Assembly: GCA_905201175.1 (NCBI GenBank)
Contig: CAJKNC010000044.1
Location: 1 to 12,835 of the forward strand
Source: an uncultured Succinatimonas sp.
Lineage (GTDB): Bacteria > Pseudomonadota > Gammaproteobacteria > Enterobacterales > Succinivibrionaceae
Reading direction: 5' to 3'
DNA length: 12,835 bases
This document shows, in pieces, positions 6,732-12,835 of this stretch. Numbering within the stretch: the stretch's first letter is position 1; each line of letters begins with the position of its first letter. The notes beneath the pieces were generated by a model. The model saw only the letters and a list, made by a program, of their open reading frames with translations. It did no database searches and was not told the DNA's origin. Position numbers and translations under genes: made by a program.

Positions 6732-7862
6732 TTAAGCATTATCTACGCTAAATCCCAAATCTTTAAAAAGATTAATATGCTCTTTAGGAACATTTCTTAA
6801 TAAGAGAGAGCTCAGCTCTCGCCTTTCACGATAATTAACTCTTAATTTATCAAAACTTCTGCCATCGACAAAACTATTTTTAAATAAATAGGCATCCGAA
6901 CGCACATCATATACGCTGAAGACTAAACGGGAAATTAAGTTCAGATCTAAGGAATTGATTTTGCCGATCTCCAATGCAGATAATTCAGCTGCCGGCATTT
7001 TATAAGGCATAGGATCCTCCAGCTTTAAAGATCTTGCTAAAGAATGAGCTAACATTACGCTGGCACGACGCTTAGATTCATAAGAATATCCTGCAATATG
7101 CGCTGTAGCACCCTGCAAATATGGCAAAAGCTCCTTAACAGAAATTTCAGGCTCACCTTCAAAAACATCACACCATACCTTTAAATCAGCTCCTGAAGAC
7201 AAAATATCATATAACGCTTGATTATCTATCACTGCCCCTCTTGAGGCATTGATAACAAAAGTTCCTGCCTTTAAAGAGGCTAAGCGGCTTTTATCTAGCA
7301 TATGATAAGTCTTATCAGCGCCTTCTTTTTGCAAAGGAACATGAAAGCTGACAAAATCACAAGATATAGCCTCATCAAAACTGGCATTGCAGCTTTGATC
7401 TCCTGCCCTAAAACGCGGCGGATCATTTTTTACAACTTTTAAGCCTAAAGCCTGAGCTTTTTGACATACCTGTGAGCCTGTATGTCCGCAGCCGATCACT
7501 CCTATGCTCTTACCTTTAAAATCAATGCCATATTTTTGAGCTAAAACTAATAATACCGAAAGTACATAATCACCAACACTCTCGCAATTTGAGCCTGGCG
7601 CATTGTCAAAAAGTATGCCTCGCTTGTTTAAAAAATTAATATCAATATGATCTGTACCTGCAGTGGCAGTACCAATAAAACGCAATTTATCTGCTTTAGC
7701 TAGTAGCTGTTCATTTACCTTAGTAACAGAGCGAATAATTAACGCATCAATTCCTGCTAAATCATCACCTACAATCTGACGGCCTGCTTTTGTAACTACC
7801 TCGCCGTATTGAGAGAAAACCTCTTTAGCATTAGGTAAAGCAGCATCGGCTAAAATTCGCAT
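6732..7862 (-). CDS. pdxB: Erythronate-4-phosphate dehydrogenase
   Basis: A 376-aa NAD-dependent 2-hydroxyacid dehydrogenase acting at the second step of the DXP-dependent pyridoxal 5'-phosphate pathway (E. coli PdxB 378 aa). The N-terminal substrate-domain block RSVTKVNEQLL (44-54) and TATAGTDHIDI (65-75) are typical of PdxB. The Rossmann motif is GVIGCGHTGSQV (121-132). The catalytic triad is Arg208 (NASRGAVID), Glu237 (EGEPE) and His255 (AHIAGY), almost the same numbers as E. coli 208/237/254. A PdxB-type C-terminal dimerisation domain (about 285-376) is present. The start has a strong AAGGAG 6 nt upstream (7868-7873). It is monocistronic as far as seen, convergent with rsxE and divergent from purT. 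Confidence 0.95.
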   Translation of the reverse strand: MRILADAALPNAKEVFSQYGEVVTKAGRQIVGDDLAGIDALIIRSVTKVNEQLLAKADKLRFIGTATAGTDHIDINFLNKRGILFDNAPGSNCESVGDYVLSVLLVLAQKYGIDFKGKSIGVIGCGHTGSQVCQKAQALGLKVVKNDPPRFRAGDQSCNASFDEAISCDFVSFHVPLQKEGADKTYHMLDKSRLASLKAGTFVINASRGAVIDNQALYDILSSGADLKVWCDVFEGEPEISVKELLPYLQGATAHIAGYSYESKRRASVMLAHSLARSLKLEDPMPYKMPAAELSALEIGKINSLDLNLISRLVFSVYDVRSDAYLFKNSFVDGRSFDKLRVNYRERRELSSLLLRNVPKEHINLFKDLGFSVDNA

Positions 7863-7925
7863 AAAAGCTCCTTAAGCAAAACAGACTAATATCAACACTA
7901 CAACTGACTAAAAAATTATTCTCAT

Positions 7926-7955
7926 ATTTTAGCACCTGCACTAAAACTGCGTGAA
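7926..7955 (-). promoter_or_regulatory. Candidate pdxB promoter
   Basis: On the minus strand TTCACG (7955-7950), an 18-nt spacer and TAAAAT (7931-7926) lie about 64 bp before the pdxB start. It is a moderate consensus match in the pdxB-purT divergent spacer. Confidence 0.35.
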
Positions 7956-7981
7956 GAATAAATATCTATACAAAAAAAATT

Positions 7982-8020
7982 TTTCAATAAAAATCAAAAT
8001 ATTGACTTCTTTCAATAAAA
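7982..8020. promoter_or_regulatory. Cluster of TCAATA motifs in the pdxB-purT spacer (possible operator)
   Basis: TTTCAATAAAA occurs twice (7982-7992 and 8010-8020, 28 bp apart). Between them is an inverted copy of the core, TATTGA (8000-8005). TATTGA and TCAATA at 8012-8017 form a perfect dyad with a 6-nt gap. The inner sequence TTGAC-TTCT-TTCAA matches 8 of 10 defined positions of the FNR consensus TTGAT-N4-ATCAA. It sits about 70-85 bp before the purT -10 and roughly 30 bp upstream of the pdxB -35 candidate. In such AT-rich DNA, chance matches are common. Confidence 0.35.
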
Positions 8021-8061
8021 CCTTCCAGAGAACACAATATACGATTAAAGAGTTATTGTTT

Positions 8062-8092
8062 TTGCTTTAGCTTAAAAAAAAGAATGTATAAT
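8062..8092 (+). promoter_or_regulatory. Candidate purT promoter
   Basis: A perfect -10 TATAAT (8087-8092) lies 32 bp before the purT ATG. The best -35 is TTGCTT (8062-8067), at a long 19-nt spacing. I see no clear PurR palindrome here, although purT is in the PurR regulon of E. coli. Confidence 0.55.
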
Positions 8093-8124
8093 ATTAAAGA
8101 CTTATACTTAATCGAGGAATTATT

Positions 8125-9327
8125 ATGTCTGCATCAACTGCAATTACCACCGATTATATAAAGCAGGGAACCACTGCCATGCTCTTAGGTTCAGGTGAGC
8201 TTGGCAAAGAGGTCGCCATTGAGCTTATCCGTTATGGAATTAATATCGTAGCTTGTGATCGTTATGCAAATGCTCCGGCAATGAGCGTTGCTCAACAACA
8301 CGCTGTAATTGATATGCGTGATCCTATTGCCCTGGAAAAGCTTATCCGCCAGGTCAATCCTGACTATATCATTCCTGAAATTGAAGCTATTGCAACTGAA
8401 GTTTTAGAAAAATTAGAACAAGAAGGCTTTAATGTTGTTCCATCAGCTCATGCAGCCAATGTAACCATGAATCGTGAGGCCATCCGTACTCTAGCTGCAG
8501 AAGAGCTTAATCTTCCGACCTCAGCTTATTTCTTTGCCTCTTCTGTCGAAGAGATCAAGAAAAACATTGAAAAAGTCGGCTTCCCTTGCATTATGAAGCC
8601 GGTTATGAGCTCATCAGGAAAAGGTCAAAGCTTATTAAAAAGTACTGAAGATATAGAATCTAGCTTTAAGCTTGCTTGTGAAAATGGCCGCGGCGGCAAA
8701 GAACGCGTTATTGTAGAAGGCTTTGTAAAATTTGATCGCGAAATTACCCTCCTCACTGTAAGTGCTGTTGACGGTATCCATTTTTGCAATCCAATCGGCC
8801 ATCATCAGGTAAACGGTGATTATCATGAATCATGGCAGCCTGAAGCTCTTAATGATGAGCTTTTATTAGAATGCAAGCGCATCGCCTCATCTGTAGTCAG
8901 AGGCTTAGGAGGTTATGGCATATTCGGCGTGGAGCTATTTATTGCCGGCAATAAGGTAATTTTCTCGGAGCTGTCTCCTCGTCCGCATGACACAGGCATG
9001 GTTACCATGATCTCTCAGGATCAATCTGAGTTTGCCTTACACGTTCGTGCTCTCTTAGGTCTCCCTATCGGCAAGATTACCTTTATCGGACCTTCCGCAT
9101 CAGCAGCAGTTTTACCTAATGGAGACGGCAATCGCATCACCTATGATGGCTTAGATACCGCCTTATCAGTAAGTCCTTCATCACAAATCCGCATATTCGG
9201 CAAGCCTGAAATTCATGGTGAAAGACGCATGGCTGTCTGCCTGTGCCGTGATGAAAATGTTGAAAGCGCCTTAGACAAAGTAAAAAAGATGCGCTCTAAG
9301 CTTAAAATCAGTATTTCTAAGGAGTAA
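8125..9327 (+). CDS. purT: Formate-dependent phosphoribosylglycinamide formyltransferase
   Basis: A 400-aa ATP-grasp enzyme of purine synthesis that converts GAR to formyl-GAR using formate and ATP, in parallel with the folate-dependent PurN. E. coli PurT is 392 aa and aligns end to end. N-terminal domain: MLLGSGELGKEVAIE (19-33), DRYANAPAM (45-53), IPEIEAIATE (83-92). ATP-grasp: KPVMSSSGKGQS (158-169) as the phosphate loop, DREITLLTVSAVDG (204-217), GYGIFGVELF (263-272) and the metal/substrate block SELSPRPHDTGMVT (281-294). The ATG has GAGGA 6 nt upstream. Use of formate fits an anaerobic metabolism with pyruvate-formate lyase, but that is inference. It is the first gene of a three-gene set; its stop is 3 nt before the DUF4250 gene. 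Confidence 0.96.
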   Translation: MSASTAITTDYIKQGTTAMLLGSGELGKEVAIELIRYGINIVACDRYANAPAMSVAQQHAVIDMRDPIALEKLIRQVNPDYIIPEIEAIATEVLEKLEQEGFNVVPSAHAANVTMNREAIRTLAAEELNLPTSAYFFASSVEEIKKNIEKVGFPCIMKPVMSSSGKGQSLLKSTEDIESSFKLACENGRGGKERVIVEGFVKFDREITLLTVSAVDGIHFCNPIGHHQVNGDYHESWQPEALNDELLLECKRIASSVVRGLGGYGIFGVELFIAGNKVIFSELSPRPHDTGMVTMISQDQSEFALHVRALLGLPIGKITFIGPSASAAVLPNGDGNRITYDGLDTALSVSPSSQIRIFGKPEIHGERRMAVCLCRDENVESALDKVKKMRSKLKISISKE

Positions 9328-9330
9328 TGC

Positions 9331-9522
9331 ATGGCATCGCTTGCAAACTTTGAAAATATGGATCCTTATATCCTATTATCAGCAGTAAATATGCGTCTGC
9401 GCGATCAATACTCGTCTTTAGATGACTTATGTTCTTCTGAGGAAATCTCTAAAGAAAAACTGATGCAGGTATTAGCCAAATGCGGCTTTACCTATAATGA
9501 AGATCAGCGTCAATTTAAATAA
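9331..9522 (+). CDS. DUF4250 family small protein, function unknown
   Basis: A 63-aa acidic, soluble protein. The NFENMDPYILLSAVNMRLRD core (6-25) and the following DDLCSSEEISKEKLMQVLAK match what I recall of DUF4250: an N-terminal helix with MDP and NMRLRD, then a helix-turn-helix-like second half ending in GFTYNEDQRQF. There are no transmembrane segments or metal motifs. The start at 9331 is well supported: AAGGAG (9319-9324) lies inside the purT 3' end with a 6-nt spacer. The stop overlaps the next start as TAATG. No function is known to me; the position suggests co-expression with purT and coupled translation with the downstream gene. Confidence 0.85.
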   Translation: MASLANFENMDPYILLSAVNMRLRDQYSSLDDLCSSEEISKEKLMQVLAKCGFTYNEDQRQFK

Positions 9523-10739
9523 TGCTTAGATCTTTATTTCTGCTTCCCCAAGAAATAACTCCTTTTGGTCTTAATGGACGTCTTGGGGCTTTAAATTATC
9601 AAAGTGCTGTAAATCTTAACGCTAATGCTGATTTACAGTCACTTTATTGCCAGCTCCCAGAACGTATTCTTCCTCATCCAAGATACTGCTTTTTAAATGC
9701 ATTAAATCCTTTTTTATGTCAAAAAGCTCTCCTGGAATCAAAATTTTATGATATCTGCAGAGAACTTGTCTGCACGCATGATTTAAGCATTGTCTGGTCA
9801 GCACGTCCATTAAAGACTTTTTTGCCTATAAGATTAAGACTTTGTAAAGAAGAGCCTTTCTATCTAGATAATGCTGCAGTTTTAGATCTCTGCACTCTGC
9901 TGCATGCCATAAATATTTTCGATAATGCTAATTTTAAGATTCGGCAGGGTTTATTAGATACAGCAAAAAATTTAGGCTTTAAGGAAAACATCGACAGACA
10001 TAAGCTTACATCTAAAATAAATGCTTTAATATTTCTAAGTCAAAAAGCTTTAGAGGTATCGCCTAAGCTCTTCAGCTTCATGGCAAAAAACTTTGCCGAG
10101 CAGAAAAAATATCTTAAAAAAGCAATCCTTATCCAAAAGCCGCAAATCTTAGTCGACCGCTCTGGCTCTTTAAATCTGATTTTGCCTTTAAATCTTGCAG
10201 GATTTAAGCTTCAAGCTATCATATATGCTGATAATGATTGCTTCATAGATGAAATTGACCTTTGTGACAGACCTTTGATAGCTCCATATACAGTGCTTAC
10301 AGATAAAAGACAGCAAAATTTGAATTTTGATTTAAATAAAGTTTTACTATCTATTTCAGCAGCTTATGAGCATCAAAAAGATCTTTATGTAAAAAAAGCC
10401 TTTGATCTTGAAAAAAAGTTTTTCACAAGACTCAATAAATACGATCTCAAGCTTTTTCACACCTTGTCAAAAAGCGGATTTAATCTAGCCCCTATTCCTC
10501 AAGCTTCAGACTTTTTTAAAAATTGGATCCTATTGTGCAGAGGCGATAATTTTCGCTCTGAACTTATAGATGCTGAATATCAGCATTATATTGAGCTGTC
10601 AAAGAGCTATTTAAAGCAGCAGGCTGACAGCTATAGACAAGAAATTGAAGCCTTAGCTCAGATAATTGATGAAAACAATGCTAATGATTTAAAGCTAGCC
10701 CAAGCGCTAATTAAATATCCTAAATCTTTAACTTATTAA
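9522..10739 (+). CDS. Exonuclease I (SbcB)-like protein, apparently catalytically inactive
   Basis: A 405-aa protein that I read as a diverged ExoI homologue (E. coli SbcB is 475 aa). Matching blocks in order: LFLLPQEITPFG (5-16) against the FLFHDYETFG nuclease opening; YCQLPERILPHP (42-53) against YCKPADDYLPQP; DTAKNLGF (146-153) and SPKLFSFMAKNFAEQKK (180-196) against the end of the exonuclease domain; SLNLILPLNLAG (216-227) against the following SH3-like segment; and ILLCRGDNFRSEL (336-348) against the LFNYRARNFPGTL block of the C-terminal helical domain. The exonuclease acids appear lost: Asp15 aligns with Pro or Gln, the Asp108 region (NNVRFDDE) reads SARPLKTF (93-100), and the His181/Asp186 region (AHDAMAD) reads DRHKLTS (158-164). 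It could be a structural or ssDNA-binding pseudoenzyme. The alignment is by eye. The start overlaps the DUF4250 stop (TAATG). Confidence 0.68.
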   Translation: MLRSLFLLPQEITPFGLNGRLGALNYQSAVNLNANADLQSLYCQLPERILPHPRYCFLNALNPFLCQKALLESKFYDICRELVCTHDLSIVWSARPLKTFLPIRLRLCKEEPFYLDNAAVLDLCTLLHAINIFDNANFKIRQGLLDTAKNLGFKENIDRHKLTSKINALIFLSQKALEVSPKLFSFMAKNFAEQKKYLKKAILIQKPQILVDRSGSLNLILPLNLAGFKLQAIIYADNDCFIDEIDLCDRPLIAPYTVLTDKRQQNLNFDLNKVLLSISAAYEHQKDLYVKKAFDLEKKFFTRLNKYDLKLFHTLSKSGFNLAPIPQASDFFKNWILLCRGDNFRSELIDAEYQHYIELSKSYLKQQADSYRQEIEALAQIIDENNANDLKLAQALIKYPKSLTY

Positions 10740-10783
10740 AAAATAGCGTTAAAGCTATAAATGTCTAGCTTTAACGCTATTTT
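10740..10783. terminator. Bidirectional rho-independent terminator between convergent genes
   Basis: An 18-bp perfect stem, AAAATAGCGTTAAAGCTA (10740-10757) with its complement at 10766-10783, closes an 8-nt loop. A and T runs flank it on both sides, giving a T tract in each direction. It begins directly after the SbcB-like stop and ends 15 bp from the LysR stop, so it can serve both transcripts. Confidence 0.9.
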
Positions 10784-10798
10784 ATATTTTAAATATAA

Positions 10799-11683
10799 TC
10801 AGCTATTACAGAACTTAATCAGCTCCTTGATGAAAAGTTCTGATGCCTGTGAACGAGCTAAGACTGATTTCCAGGCAACACTTAAATTATGCCTTACCTC
10901 TGGCTTAAAAGGAATAAAAGCCAAATCCTTATCCTCTAAATTGCAGACACCGTCAATACCTAAGGCAATTCCCAGACCAGCCTCAACACAAGCTGCTGCA
11001 GAGCTGCTTTGATTAAACGTAGCAACTACATTTAAATTTTCAAAATTAACATCCGTCAATCCTTTAATAGTTTTACTTACCATATATTCCTTATGCATAA
11101 CCAAGGGATAATGATAAATATCTTTATGATCGGCATAGCCTTTCTTAAACAGGGCATGATCTTTTCTGACAATTAAGCCTAAATTATCGCTTTGAGGTAA
11201 TTTTACGTTTTCAAAATACAGCAGATCATAAGAATCTAAAAATATTCCGAAATCTAAAATGCCTTTATCCAAAAAGCCTTTAACTTCATTATAAGAAGCG
11301 GAATGTAATTCAAAAGTCACATGAGGATACTTAGCGCGGAATGCCGCCATAAGTTCGGCTATAAACTTAAGATTAGGAGTTTCTGTTACCCCAATGCTTA
11401 TGCATCCGGATATACTGCTTGCATCGCTATTAATCTCATTTACTGCAATCGAAGCTAAGCTTACAAGCTCATTTGCTCTCCGATGCAATATCCTGCCTTT
11501 ATCTGTAAGACTGATACGGTGTTTGCGGTTGCCTCTTACAAAGAGCTTGACGTGCAGTTCCTCTTCAAGATCCATAAGTTGTCGAGATAGCGTAGGCTGA
11601 GATAAATGCAAAACCTCCGCAGCTTTTGAAATGCTTTCCTCTTCTACAACTTTAAGGAAATAGCGCAGTACTCTCAAGTCCAT
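10799..11683 (-). CDS. LysR-family transcriptional regulator
   Basis: A 294-aa LTTR of standard length. The N-terminal winged helix-turn-helix (1-60) reads LRYFLKVVEEESISKAAEVL, with recognition helix SQPTLSRQLMDLEEEL and KLFVRGNRKHRISLT. A linker helix and a two-lobe effector domain follow (about 90-294), including GCISIGVTETPNL and, near the end, CVEAGLGIALG. The ligand is not recognisable from sequence. The start has GGGGAG 8 nt upstream. LTTRs often control a divergent neighbour, but upstream of this one there is only AT-rich DNA and insertion remnants, so its target is not visible. It may regulate itself or a distant gene, or its partner gene may have been replaced by the insertions. It is convergent with the purT set. 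Confidence 0.93.
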   Translation of the reverse strand: MDLRVLRYFLKVVEEESISKAAEVLHLSQPTLSRQLMDLEEELHVKLFVRGNRKHRISLTDKGRILHRRANELVSLASIAVNEINSDASSISGCISIGVTETPNLKFIAELMAAFRAKYPHVTFELHSASYNEVKGFLDKGILDFGIFLDSYDLLYFENVKLPQSDNLGLIVRKDHALFKKGYADHKDIYHYPLVMHKEYMVSKTIKGLTDVNFENLNVVATFNQSSSAAACVEAGLGIALGIDGVCNLEDKDLAFIPFKPEVRHNLSVAWKSVLARSQASELFIKELIKFCNS

Positions 11684-11908
11684 TAAAAAAACTCCCCATA
11701 AGGTATTATTTTTATAAACTAATAATTGTATAACTGCTAAAAGAAAAAAAATTATTAATAAATAATATTATATTTATTGCATACAATCTAATTTTAGTTA
11801 ATTTAACACAATAAAAAAATTATTGAATAAATATTTCCATAAAATCATCATAATTTATTTAAGATAATTTTGTAAAAATCAAAGCTGCTGTCAAAAGATA
11901 CTTTTCTC
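11684..11908. other. AT-rich non-coding region upstream of the LysR gene
   Basis: This 225-bp stretch is very AT-rich and has no credible reading frame. It should contain the LysR promoter, and several TATAAT-like strings are present, but base composition makes every one ambiguous and I could not choose a -35/-10 pair. I also could not single out a T-N11-A LTTR operator. Confidence 0.6.
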
Positions 11909-11909
11909 T

Positions 11910-11950
11910 TTGACGTCCTTTCCGGCCTAAAAGCCGAGAATTCCTGCTGC
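11910..11950 (-). mobile_element. IS200/IS605-type right end of the decayed tnpB element
   Basis: Read on the minus strand: AGCAGGAATTCT, then CGGCT-TTTA-GGCCG forming a 5-bp hairpin with a TTTA loop and one wobble, then GAAAGGACGTCAAA. This is the same plan as 75-113 on the plus strand, where an AGCAG lead, hairpin and ACGTCAA also occur in order. TCAA (11913-11910) is the predicted terminus, as in IS608. It lies about 35 bp past the last recognisable tnpB codons, the expected place for the right end and the 3' part of its guide RNA. Confidence 0.65.
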
Positions 11951-11983
11951 TAAACAGCAATACCGCCGTCAAGCTTAAGTGGG

Positions 11984-12313
11984 TTACCGACCTTCATCAA
12001 GGCTCGCTTGACGGGCCATCCGGGTCATGCCCTTCTTAATTTATGCGGCATGTGCCTCATATCCGCACTTTAACTGCTCCTGGCGATTGTCTTTGCCTAT
12101 ATAAGCTGGAGCGATTTAATCCCTTTTTTGCCTTAACAGGACTTACCTATCGTCCCTGGTGCCAACTTGCTTATGCTTTTTATCTTCAAGTCCTCAATCA
12201 CTACCATCTCGCGTTTTTTGCCTGAAGCTTTGAGGTCTGATGTAAAAATCATTTCTGATGTCAGCTTTTCTCTTATAAGCAGCGTTAATTTTCATAGACT
12301 TTTTTATACTGCT
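11984..12313 (-). pseudogene. tnpB: Decayed tnpB (IS200/IS605 RNA-guided nuclease) remnant
   Basis: Three minus-strand reading frames give TnpB C-terminal pieces in the right order. KSMKINAAYKRKADIRNDF (about 12255-12299) is the helix before RuvC-II. KREMVVIEDLKIKSIS (about 12171-12215) contains the RuvC-II catalytic Glu in IEDL. PAYIGKDNRQEQLKCGYEAH (12050-12109) is the zinc-ribbon region, with the first CxxC pair missing. IKKGMTRMARQASLDEGR trails to 11987. Frameshifts and stops separate the pieces, and the RuvC-III Asp that should follow the last cysteines is gone. The protein cannot be functional. The 60-aa plus-strand frame at 12043-12225 is an antisense shadow. The N-terminal half of TnpB is not recognisable further right, so the remnant is truncated or more heavily decayed there. 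Confidence 0.75.
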
Positions 12314-12435
12314 AAAAACGTTCATGAAAAACTAATGCTCAGTATCACATCCCTGCTCTTATAATCAGCTTATTCTTTTGGTACTTGCAGCTAAATACCG
12401 CAAAAAACTTTTCACTGCAAAAGTCATCAGGAAGC

Positions 12436-12642
12436 TCAAAACATAAAGCCGTATGCAGGCAGTTTAATGCCGAGCTTATTGAGTTTGCCGATGAGCTTGT
12501 CTTTAGGCTCAATGGGACCTTCTCCATGCTCATCTCTAAGCGTAAGCATCCTGCCGTTATAAAAAGCTTTAAGTCTGTGCGTTATGGGCTTAGTTTTATT
12601 TTGCTTTTTATTGCTAGGACATATTACAGCTATTATCAGTCA
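12436..12642 (-). pseudogene. Unidentified broken reading frame, protein-like
   Basis: A stop-to-stop minus-strand frame of about 68 codons with no good start. Its centre reads RMLTLRDEHGEGPIEPKDKL (about 12507-12566), followed by IGKLNKLGIKLPAYGFMF. It has a soluble-protein composition, with charged, Gly and Pro residues spread as in a real domain. I do not recognise the family. It does not fit the N-terminal half of TnpB, although it lies upstream of the tnpB remnant in the same orientation. It may be a fragment of a cargo gene or of another transposon gene. An 88-aa plus-strand frame (12385-12651) covers the same bases and looks less protein-like, but I cannot exclude it. Confidence 0.3.
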
Positions 12643-12694
12643 AAATATTGAGCAGCAGAAAATTCCGGATAAAAAACTGCGCTTCTCCTCACAG

Positions 12695-12720
12695 CTGCAT
12701 CCCCGCCCTAAAGGACGAAG
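12695..12720 (-). repeat. Third IS605-type hairpin, right-end-like
   Basis: On the minus strand CTTCGTCC-TTTA-GGGCGGGG folds into a 5-bp stem with the TTTA loop and a T-G wobble in the same place as the hairpin at 84-103. The terminal TCAA is not seen here; the flank reads ATGCAGCTG. It could be a solo or decayed right end, or the end of an element extending right of the window. No TnpB codons are visible in 12721-12835, which otherwise holds nothing I can name. Confidence 0.45.
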
Positions 12721-12835
12721 TTTTAGGCAAAGATCTTTTTAGATAAAACAACACTAAAAGTATTCTGAAATATCAATTCCATCTATTAATTTCTTTATGC
12801 TTCTAAATATAGCTGCTTGCTGCAAGTATGCATTA

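Noticed and set aside
8020..8110. PurR operator before purT
   Set aside because: I looked for an ACGCAAACGTTTGCGT-like palindrome and found only AT-rich fragments without dyad symmetry.
10761..11012. 83-aa plus-strand frame
   Set aside because: It starts inside the terminator stem and runs antisense to the LysR C-terminal domain, which is well supported.
12043..12225. 60-aa plus-strand frame beginning MRHVPHIRTL
   Set aside because: It is antisense to clear TnpB blocks (IEDL and the zinc-ribbon region), has no ribosome site, and is explained by the decayed minus-strand gene.
12385..12651. 88-aa plus-strand frame
   Set aside because: No Shine-Dalgarno, no recognised motif, odd composition. 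The minus strand over the same bases reads more like a protein. Left out as a gene but noted at the pseudogene entry.
11684..12835. CRISPR array, tRNA or riboswitch in the gene-poor end
   Set aside because: No regularly spaced repeats, no cloverleaf with TTC-type arm, and no known aptamer core seen; the structure present fits IS605-type ends.

Overview
The window looks like a chromosomal segment of an AT-rich gammaproteobacterium. The encoded proteins (Nth, Rsx/Rnf subunits, PdxB, PurT) resemble enterobacterial orthologues throughout, while the low GC, the DUF4250 protein and the complete Rnf operon suggest an anaerobic or microaerophilic lineage such as Succinivibrionaceae (Aeromonadales). 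That placement is inference from gene content, not a search result.

Region 1 (1-817): an IS200/IS605-type right-end hairpin (75-113) followed by nth (endonuclease III) on the minus strand. Region 2 (853-6593): a complete, tightly packed rsxABCDGE (rnf) operon on the plus strand, with ATGA and TAATG overlaps and gaps of 1-12 nt, closed by a strong rho-independent terminator. It encodes the six-subunit membrane Fe-S/flavin redox complex that couples NADH/ferredoxin electron transfer to ion movement, or in E. coli re-reduces SoxR. In E. coli nth follows rsxE in the same operon; here nth is divergent and upstream, only 35 bp from rsxA. Several Rsx subunits deviate at cofactor motifs: RsxC has GGAQFQT in place of GGAGFPT, RsxG has TGST in place of TGAT, and RsxD carries a Ser/Ala/Lys/Asp-rich insertion of about 65 residues just before its flavinylation site.

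Region 3 (6732-7862): pdxB (pyridoxal phosphate synthesis) on the minus strand, divergent from region 4 across a 262-bp spacer that holds both promoters and a cluster of TCAATA motifs. Region 4 (8125-10739): a plus-strand set of purT (formate-dependent GAR transformylase), a 63-aa DUF4250 protein and a 405-aa protein. I read the last as a diverged exonuclease I (SbcB) homologue that has lost its catalytic acidic residues. The three genes are spaced 3 nt apart or overlap, so they look co-transcribed and the last two translationally coupled. An 18-bp perfect stem separates them from a convergent LysR-family regulator (10799-11683, minus).

Region 5 (11684-12835): no intact gene. It holds an AT-rich LysR upstream region, a decayed minus-strand tnpB (IS200/IS605 accessory nuclease) with its right-end hairpin and TCAA end, an unidentified broken minus-strand reading frame, and a third right-end-like hairpin. 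This is a graveyard of IS605-type insertions. I saw no tRNA, rRNA, riboswitch or CRISPR array.
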